DNA from: Campylobacter concisus | Lineage (GTDB): Bacteria > Campylobacterota > Campylobacteria > Campylobacterales > Campylobacteraceae | DNA length: 9,114 bases | Direction of reading: 5' to 3' | NCBI RefSeq assembly: GCF_003048405.1 | Contig: NZ_PIQS01000010.1 | Coordinates: 1 to 9,114 of the forward strand | Part shown: positions 4,725-9,114 of the stretch, piece after piece | Position numbering within the stretch: the first letter of the stretch is position 1 | Layout of the letters: each line of letters starts with the position of its first letter | Program-made: the position numbers and the translations under genes | The notes under the pieces: model-generated | The model's input: the letters and a program-made list of their open reading frames with translations, nothing else | What the model was told of the DNA's origin: nothing | Database searches by the model: none

Positions 4725-5963
4725 TTATCGTATCTTAGATGATCTTTCGTAGTCTTTTTCAATTTTTGCATTTATCAAGTTAAATCGCTTATAGCTTTCT
4801 CTCATTCCCTGCAATGTCTTGATCTTTGGTTCTATTTCTCTAAATTTTTCAATATTAAGGGCGTATAGGTCTTTTATTCTACTTTTCTTAGCATCTGGCT
4901 CGAGAAAGTCGTATTTCTTTGACAAATACTCAACTTGCCGAGAAAACTCCTTTAAAGGCTTTGTTATGCTGTCGAGATTAATTTTATTACTACTTATACC
5001 TAATGCTGTGCCTGCTACCAAATCATCATTAAAGTCCTTTAGGATTGGTTTGGCTGATCTCGCATTTGGTACTATTTCTAGTATCGCTTTTGTAAATTCT
5101 TTGCCACGTTCGTCATTATCAAATCCTAGTACAACTCCTGCATTTGGTGCCAGCTTTGTCAATGCTTTTATGACTTCCTTTTGCGTTGCCGATATTTGAC
5201 CATTTGTTGAGCATAGGAGTGTTTCTTTTAAATTTACGTCTTTTATTTCACAATATGATAATGTATCTATCATGCTCTCACAGATTACAATATTTTTAAA
5301 ATCCTTTGGATTCTTGTGTGCTTCGTCTGCCTTGAGTATTTCAAGCCCCTTTATTCCATTGCAGAGCTGTTTTATTGGCTTAGCGTATGCCTTTCCTTGC
5401 TGATCCTGCGTTAAAGGCTTTGATAAATAGCTTATATACCCTGTCTGCTTTAGAAATTCTCTTTTGCCACTGCTTAGTTCCAATACACTTAATGTATATG
5501 TTGGCACTATTGCATTCTTAAATTTTTCATCCTGCTTGAGGCTACTAAATTTTATCAGGATATCACTTTTAATTTTTCTTTTGCTAGTCAAAAATGAGTT
5601 TTCATCTATCTTATTTAATTTTTTAAATTTTTCTACTATAATACTATCATTTTCTTTTTGTTTTATTATTTCTTTAGTATTGATTTTTAACGTCTTTACA
5701 TCGTTTATTATATTTTCATCTATTAAATCTTTTATTGAAACACCACGATTTTTGGCGAAATTATAAATATTTCCTCTATCATTATCATCGCTTGGGTTAA
5801 AGTATAAATAGTGTCCGTTGCTTTTTCTCGTTATGATAATTGTATCGGAGTTGTTGTTTGTGAGTGTCTTGTAATTTTGGCTACTTTTCTCTCGTTTTTC
5901 AAAGTAGCCATTATTCTTTAAAATTTCATCTAGTGGGAGTTCGACTAAATTTTCTTTGTTCAT
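4725..5963 (-). CDS. Toprim-domain protein (primase-like, plasmid type)
   Basis: This is a 412-residue DNA-processing protein. The N-terminal part (about 10-85) resembles the degenerate CHC2/DUF3991-type domain of plasmid Toprim proteins (HYLYFNP, then DRGNIYNFAKNRG), without the zinc cysteines. The Toprim fold covers about 222-315: VICESMIDTLSY carries the catalytic-type Glu229, GFDNDERGKEF gives the D282-x-D284 pair with Gly287, and KDFNDDL (309-315) is the usual end motif. The C-terminal part (330-412) is Lys/Glu-rich and helical. Such proteins are thought to act as primases or nucleases on plasmids, here perhaps priming the transferred strand. The ATG overlaps the trbM stop by four bases (ATGA), so translation is coupled and it belongs to the transfer operon as its last gene. 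It ends just before the tandem repeats. Enzymatic activity is inferred; no helicase or polymerase motifs are seen. Confidence 0.85.
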   Translation of the reverse strand: MNKENLVELPLDEILKNNGYFEKREKSSQNYKTLTNNNSDTIIITRKSNGHYLYFNPSDDNDRGNIYNFAKNRGVSIKDLIDENIINDVKTLKINTKEIIKQKENDSIIVEKFKKLNKIDENSFLTSKRKIKSDILIKFSSLKQDEKFKNAIVPTYTLSVLELSSGKREFLKQTGYISYLSKPLTQDQQGKAYAKPIKQLCNGIKGLEILKADEAHKNPKDFKNIVICESMIDTLSYCEIKDVNLKETLLCSTNGQISATQKEVIKALTKLAPNAGVVLGFDNDERGKEFTKAILEIVPNARSAKPILKDFNDDLVAGTALGISSNKINLDSITKPLKEFSRQVEYLSKKYDFLEPDAKKSRIKDLYALNIEKFREIEPKIKTLQGMRESYKRFNLINAKIEKDYERSSKIR

Positions 5964-6196
5964 TGTTTAGGACATAATTTTAAAAAGTTCTCACGCTTCT
6001 TTGCTTGTTTGTGTGGTTTTTTGTCTGTTATCGAAAAATATTTTTTAAGTGCTGGAGCACATTCGCTTGGTCTTGTTGGGCTCGATAGGCATAATAATGC
6101 TTCGCATGCTAGCTTTGCATCTCCTGTTATTTCCTGTGCTACTGCACTACCTGCAAACATTGTTATGGCAACAATACTTAAAACTATTTTTTTCAT
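5960..6196 (-). CDS. trbM: TrbM-family (TrbM/KikA/MpfK) conjugal transfer protein
   Basis: This is a 78-residue secreted protein. A signal peptide covers residues 1-20 (KK, hydrophobic core, AVA before Gln21). The mature part contains the family signature CEALLCLSSPTRPSECAPAL followed by KKYFSI, and ends in FLKLCP, so four cysteines could form two periplasmic disulfides. TrbM proteins are part of P-type conjugation systems and are needed for efficient mating, though the exact role is unclear. It is shorter than RP4 TrbM and amounts to the conserved core with little tail. AAGGAG lies five to six bases before the ATG, only nine bases after the VirB5/TrbJ stop. The stop overlaps the Toprim start. 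Confidence 0.88.
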   Translation of the reverse strand: MKKIVLSIVAITMFAGSAVAQEITGDAKLACEALLCLSSPTRPSECAPALKKYFSITDKKPHKQAKKRENFLKLCPKQ

Positions 6197-6205
6197 TTTT
6201 ACTCC

Positions 6206-7192
6206 TTATTTAAAAAATACAAATTTTGGAAGCCCTAGCTCATCTTTTGGCATTTGTTTTGTTTCTGGGTCAAATATTGCATCATTTCGCTTATATTCAA
6301 CAACTTTTTGGTTAAAGCTATCTGGCGTTAAGTCTCTAGCACTATTGTCTTTCATGGCTTGTCTGCTCGATGCCATTGCGCTGGTGTAATTGATATTTAG
6401 CTCATATTGCTGTTGCATATTTTCTAAAATTTTAAGCAGTATAGAATTTGTTAATGCTTGAGCCTGCTTTTGATTATTAGCTTTATTTAGTTGTTTTGCT
6501 AGACTTTTTAAATCATCTTGCATCTTTGCTCTAGAAAATCTGTTATCTTTGTCAGCATTATAAAAAACGTCTTGAAATTTTAGAAGATTGTTTGTTTTCT
6601 CTATATTATCTCTCTCTTGTAAAAACCTTTCCGCATTTTTAATATTGCTGATCTGTGCCTGATAGTTTGCTCGTTCTATTGGGTCAACTGCCTTATTCAT
6701 TTTTTGGGTTAATTCTTCTATACTCTTGCTTATATTTGCTCCATTTTGCAAAGCAAAAATGCACCTATTTGCTTTGTCCTTTATTTTATTGCTTGACGTT
6801 TTTACAGTATGACTAAAAAATTGGCTATTTTGCTCTAAGAATGAGCAGGCTGTTTTAACTCTTGCTATATCCCCCATTATGTCTTGTGGTAAATTTTTTA
6901 CATCTTCGTATATACTTTGCATTTGCGATATTAAACTTTGTGCATCGCCTAATATCTCATAAACGCTGTTCATATCTACACCAAGCTCTTGCATTTGTTT
7001 CTCGAAATTTAGTGTATCTTTTACCATCTGCTCGTATTGTTTGATCTGTTCTGCGTAGTCTTTCAGTGTTTGCGTGTATTCCATAACTTGTTGGGCTATC
7101 GCGGCTACGTCAATAGTTGGTATACCACTAGCATTAACACTACTTAAAAATAGTGAAGATGCTACGGCAACTGATATAATCATTCTTTTCAT
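6206..7192 (-). CDS. virB5: VirB5/TrbJ-family type IV secretion (pilus-associated) protein
   Basis: This is a 328-residue exported protein. A signal peptide covers about 1-21 (KRM, hydrophobic core, SVNA before Ser). The mature N-terminus GIPTIDVAAIAQQVMEY, followed by a long heptad-like helix (about 33-70), is characteristic of VirB5/TrbJ proteins, which sit at the pilus tip or aid pilus assembly in P-type systems. Most of the remainder is helical and Gln/Asn/Lys-rich (about 90-280); the final 40 residues are less regular. Two cysteines are present in the mature part (about 116 and 144). It is longer than typical VirB5 (about 220) or RP4 TrbJ (about 258). A ribosome site AGGGA lies about nine bases upstream. 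It is flanked by the coiled-coil gene and trbM in one operon. The family is clear; VirB5 versus TrbJ naming is a matter of convention. Confidence 0.87.
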   Translation of the reverse strand: MKRMIISVAVASSLFLSSVNASGIPTIDVAAIAQQVMEYTQTLKDYAEQIKQYEQMVKDTLNFEKQMQELGVDMNSVYEILGDAQSLISQMQSIYEDVKNLPQDIMGDIARVKTACSFLEQNSQFFSHTVKTSSNKIKDKANRCIFALQNGANISKSIEELTQKMNKAVDPIERANYQAQISNIKNAERFLQERDNIEKTNNLLKFQDVFYNADKDNRFSRAKMQDDLKSLAKQLNKANNQKQAQALTNSILLKILENMQQQYELNINYTSAMASSRQAMKDNSARDLTPDSFNQKVVEYKRNDAIFDPETKQMPKDELGLPKFVFFK

Positions 7193-7218
7193 TATTTTTT
7201 CCCTTTTTTACTCATTTT

Positions 7219-8520
7219 TTATAAGCTCCTGCTTTGTTCTTGGTCTTTCTCTTTTGTCTTATTTAGTATTTTTTCTTTGCTCTGCGCTAAACTATCATTA
7301 ACTTTTTTATAAAATTTAGGATAACTATTTTTAAAATTTGGCGTTTCTTTCTCTATTTCATTTAACATTTTATTTAATTTTTCGTATCCTTTTACATCAA
7401 GCCCTTTTTTAATTTCTTTTTCATACGTTGTTTTTAGTTTTGCGTAGTTTGCATGTTCGTTTTCTAATTCTTTTAAACCGCCCTTGACTTCTTTGCGTTG
7501 CTTATAAACTTCTTTAACCAGATCTCCCACTGCATCTTTAAATTTGGGACTATCAAAGGCTAGCTCTAGCTTTTCTTGTCGCTGGCGTTCTTTTGTTTCG
7601 CTTTCTTCTTTGCCCTGTCGCATCATCATTTCTAAACTTCTATCCATCTCCTGCAGAGCAGTCATTATGTCTTTTATATCGCCACTATTCATCAGATTGT
7701 CAATTGATTTTTGAAAGTTGGCTTCAAGTCTAGATTGTTCATCTCTTAATTTTTCAAGCTCTTTTTCGTGCTGGTTTTCTAGTTCATCAGCTTTTCTGCT
7801 CCAGTCTTCTTGTTCTGCTTCTCTTTCTTGTGAGTGTGTTGTAATTGCGACATCCTGCTTGGCTTCATTTTTATTCTCTAGCTCAGCTTCTTTTGCCTTG
7901 ATCTGCTCATCTATCTTTTCTTTTTCTTTTAAAATTTCAAGGCTACTTTTTAGGGTGTCATTGCCGTCTATTTCATTCAGCTTATCGCTTACAAAGTCTC
8001 TCTTTTCTTTTGGGCTTTTAAATTCATTAAACTCAGCTTCTTTTGCCTTGATCTGCTCATCTATCTTTTCTTTTTCTTCTAGGGTATTAACGGCTTCATT
8101 CAAATTCTTATTTAATTTTAATTCCGCTGTTTCAAAAATAAATTTACGATTTATGTCTTGGATCGTGTATTCTTTTTCATTGTCGAAGTTCTCTTTTAAA
8201 TCCATATCCATTTCTCTCATCGTGAGTATTTTAATTTTGTTGAGCTCTTCTGCGCTTATGTCTGTTTTATAGATATTGTTAATAGCTTCTCTTACTTCAT
8301 TATCGTCGTTGCTACCATAAGCTGTATAAAATTCTCTCGCACATGCTACTGCACCTGTTTCGTTGCTTTTAAAAATTCCTGTGTTATCGATAGCTTCTTT
8401 GCATGCTAACACCTGCTCTTTTACACTGCTTTGTTTTATTTCTTCGGATGGCATCACCATTTCTTGCTCTTTAAGATAACTCCATTCAGCCAATTGATCT
8501 TGAGTTAGCTCTTCTGCCAT
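7219..8520 (-). CDS. Long coiled-coil protein, first gene of the transfer operon
   Basis: This 433-residue, highly charged protein has no signal peptide or membrane segment and no family I recognise. The N-terminal 125 residues look globular (with LACKEAIDNTG at 38-48 and AREFYTAYG at 61-69). Residues about 140-320 are Glu/Lys/Gln-rich heptad-like coiled coil, with a methionine-rich patch EMMMRQG (297-303). The C-terminal part (320-433) is again helical. The segment EKEKIDEQIKAKEAE occurs twice (150-164 and 200-214), encoded by an exact 47-bp repeat spaced 50 codons apart. AGGAAAG stands just before the ATG. VirB5/TrbJ starts 26 bases after its stop, so it is probably a cytoplasmic structural or scaffolding partner for conjugation. 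That role is inferred from context only. Confidence 0.8.
   Translation of the reverse strand: MAEELTQDQLAEWSYLKEQEMVMPSEEIKQSSVKEQVLACKEAIDNTGIFKSNETGAVACAREFYTAYGSNDDNEVREAINNIYKTDISAEELNKIKILTMREMDMDLKENFDNEKEYTIQDINRKFIFETAELKLNKNLNEAVNTLEEKEKIDEQIKAKEAEFNEFKSPKEKRDFVSDKLNEIDGNDTLKSSLEILKEKEKIDEQIKAKEAELENKNEAKQDVAITTHSQEREAEQEDWSRKADELENQHEKELEKLRDEQSRLEANFQKSIDNLMNSGDIKDIMTALQEMDRSLEMMMRQGKEESETKERQRQEKLELAFDSPKFKDAVGDLVKEVYKQRKEVKGGLKELENEHANYAKLKTTYEKEIKKGLDVKGYEKLNKMLNEIEKETPNFKNSYPKFYKKVNDSLAQSKEKILNKTKEKDQEQSRSL
7882..8078 (-). repeat. In-frame 47-bp direct repeat inside the coiled-coil gene
   Basis: The same 47 bases occur at 7882-7928 and 8032-8078, spaced exactly 150 bases (50 codons), so both encode EKEKIDEQIKAKEAE in the same frame. 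The 35 residues between them do not repeat each other. Identity at silent positions means the copy is recent or kept by gene conversion. Recombination between copies would delete or add exactly 50 residues without a frameshift. Confidence 0.9.
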
Positions 8521-8552
8521 TTTCTTTCCTTAAACGATAGATTATTTAATTA

Positions 8553-8558
8553 ATTTTA
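8553..8558 (-). promoter_or_regulatory. Candidate -10 promoter of the transfer operon
   Basis: On the minus strand TAAAAT (8558 to 8553) stands 32 bases before the ATG of the coiled-coil gene. The match to TATAAT is 5 of 6, with no clear -35 box. The second 18-bp oriT-like box (8585-8602) would lie at about -40 to -55 from the expected start point, where a regulator could act. Other AT-rich hexamers nearby could serve equally well. Confidence 0.3.
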
Positions 8559-8584
8559 CCCTTTATTAAATTCAACTAACTTTT

Positions 8585-8602
8585 AAAAAGTGATATATAA
8601 AA
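8585..8602 (+). repeat. 18-bp oriT box, copy 2
   Basis: This is identical to AAAAAGTGATATATAAAA at 30-47 and lies 65 bases upstream of the transfer operon's first start codon. No nick consensus follows here, so this copy is probably a regulatory site rather than a second oriT. The arrangement suggests one protein that binds both oriT and the transfer promoter, as relaxosome accessory proteins often do. Chance repetition in AT-rich DNA cannot be fully excluded, but the GTGATATAT core is not simple sequence. Confidence 0.6.
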
Positions 8603-8943
8603 CAACTATTTTTAAGCTAAATTTAATAAAAGCCACAATCAATCTTTAAATGCTCTACAATCAAAAATAAGTGTTTAATGCTATCCTTTCTTTAAATTAT
8701 TTTTTAAAAGCCAACACACCCCTTTAAAATCAATTTAAACGCTAATTCCTTTCTTAAATTTTTTCAACCTACAAAACAATAAAAAATTTAAAAACTCAAA
8801 ACAACATAAAATAACTTTAAAAAATTTTTAAGCTTCTACTTATTTTATTAAAATTTAAATTTTCTTATTAACAACATCTCTAATAAAAAAATTTCTTTCC
8901 CTTTTTAAATTTTATGTATTTATATATTAGTGTTTAGCGTGGC

Positions 8944-8960
8944 GGACATTTTGTAAAATA
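8944..8960 (+). repeat. GGACA box, copy A
   Basis: GGACATTTTGTAAAATA is repeated exactly at 9066-9082. It differs by one base substitution and one inserted A from GGACAATTTGTAAAAATA, which opens each 142-bp tandem unit (4323, 4465 and 4607). The core ACA-NNN-TGT is a small dyad. It is a candidate protein-binding box shared by the two non-coding regions, possibly for a replication or partition protein encoded outside the window. Confidence 0.6.
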
Positions 8961-9065
8961 TTAAACTTTTTATTTAATTTTTCCTTAGTTAAAAATATCC
9001 CTATTTTTTGGTGTTTTTAATTAATTCTTTTTATTTATAACTTAAAATAAAAATAACAAATAAAA

Positions 9066-9082
9066 GGACATTTTGTAAAATA
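9066..9082 (+). repeat. GGACA box, copy B
   Basis: This is an exact second copy of the 17-bp box at 8944-8960, in the same orientation, 122 bases further on and 32 bases from the window end. Its position suggests that it belongs to the upstream region of a gene starting beyond base 9114. Confidence 0.6.
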
Positions 9083-9114
9083 AAGCCATTAAAGCAAGGT
9101 ATATTAAGCATTTA

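Larger units (their letters stand above)
8521..9114. other. AT-rich non-coding region with repeated boxes
   Basis: No reading frame of useful length exists here on either strand, and the few ATG-led frames on the plus strand end within about eight codons. The contents are the candidate transfer-operon promoter and 18-bp box (8553-8602), a long A/T-rich stretch with many TTTAAA words (8610-8935), CCCTTTTTAAATTT at 8899-8912 (also at 4175-4188), and two GGACATTTTGTAAAATA boxes. It could be the control region of a gene beyond the window end, possibly a replication gene, or an origin. I see no tRNA or other RNA gene. Confidence 0.5.

Noticed and set aside
4701..4726. Terminator at the end of the Toprim gene (CAG/CTG stem followed by six T)
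   Set aside because: The stem is only three base pairs, and the T run is on the plus strand, the wrong strand for the minus-strand operon.
5529..5536. CATCCTGC, a match to the P-type nick consensus
   Set aside because: It lies inside the Toprim gene with no flanking inverted repeat or 18-bp box, so it is probably coincidental.
7850..7857. Second internal CATCCTGC nick-like word
   Set aside because: It lies inside the coiled-coil gene without oriT-like context; it shows the 8-mer alone has low specificity.
7718..8272. 184-codon open frame on the plus strand, Ser/Phe-rich
   Set aside because: It is the antisense shadow of the Glu/Lys-rich coiled-coil gene; low-complexity composition and no good ribosome site.
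1..9114. Complete circular plasmid
   Set aside because: No replication initiator or full secretion gene set, and the two ends show no overlap that would demonstrate circularity; cannot be decided from the sequence.

Overview
The window is a piece of conjugative-plasmid (or integrated conjugative element) backbone. The organism is most likely an AT-rich member of the Campylobacterota, with Campylobacter the best guess. The reasons are low GC with A/T-ending codons, short AAGGAG-type ribosome sites, extended -10 promoters without a clear -35 box, and a VirB5/TrbJ plus TrbM pair in a style familiar from Campylobacter plasmids. No replication-initiation, partition or complete type IV secretion gene set is present, so this is probably part of a larger element. 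The genus is an inference from style, not from a search.

Layout from left to right. Bases 1-140 look like an origin of transfer: a short hairpin, an 18-bp AT-rich box, a perfect P-type nick consensus (TATCCTG/C, predicted cut 59/60) and a 9-bp inverted repeat on either side of the nick. Bases 141-1760 (+) encode a MOBP/VirD2-like relaxase, starting at TTG, with a terminator-like hairpin overlapping its stop codon. Bases 1932-3987 (-) form a unit transcribed toward the relaxase. It has four small unknown genes (two 79-aa, one 125-aa, one 79-aa), then a small lipoprotein with its own promoter, then a RelB/RelE-type antitoxin and toxin. Bases 3988-4724 contain no gene. They hold a very AT-rich stretch, a compact GC-rich cluster of four hairpins (4192-4309), and two and a bit tandem copies of a 142-bp repeat (4319-4719). 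Bases 4725-8520 (-) form a transfer operon: a coiled-coil protein of unknown role, VirB5/TrbJ, TrbM, and a Toprim (primase-like) protein whose start overlaps the trbM stop. Bases 8521-9114 contain no gene and are very AT-rich, but carry a second copy of the 18-bp oriT box just upstream of the transfer operon and two copies of a GGACATTTTGTAAAATA box near the window end.

How the parts may work together. The relaxase would cut at the oriT beside its own gene. VirB5/TrbJ and TrbM would serve the pilus and mating channel. The Toprim protein may prime or process the transferred strand. If the nick is read correctly, the plus strand enters the recipient from base 60 onward, so the relaxase, toxin-antitoxin, lipoprotein and small-gene cassette are the leading region. 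The minus-strand orientation of the cassette is what leading-region genes need to be transcribed from the incoming single strand. The hairpin cluster lies upstream of that cassette, where a single-strand promoter or priming site would be expected. The most notable unexplained elements are the 142-bp tandem repeats, the GGACA(A/T)TTTGTAAAA box shared by five distant sites, and the four-gene cassette.
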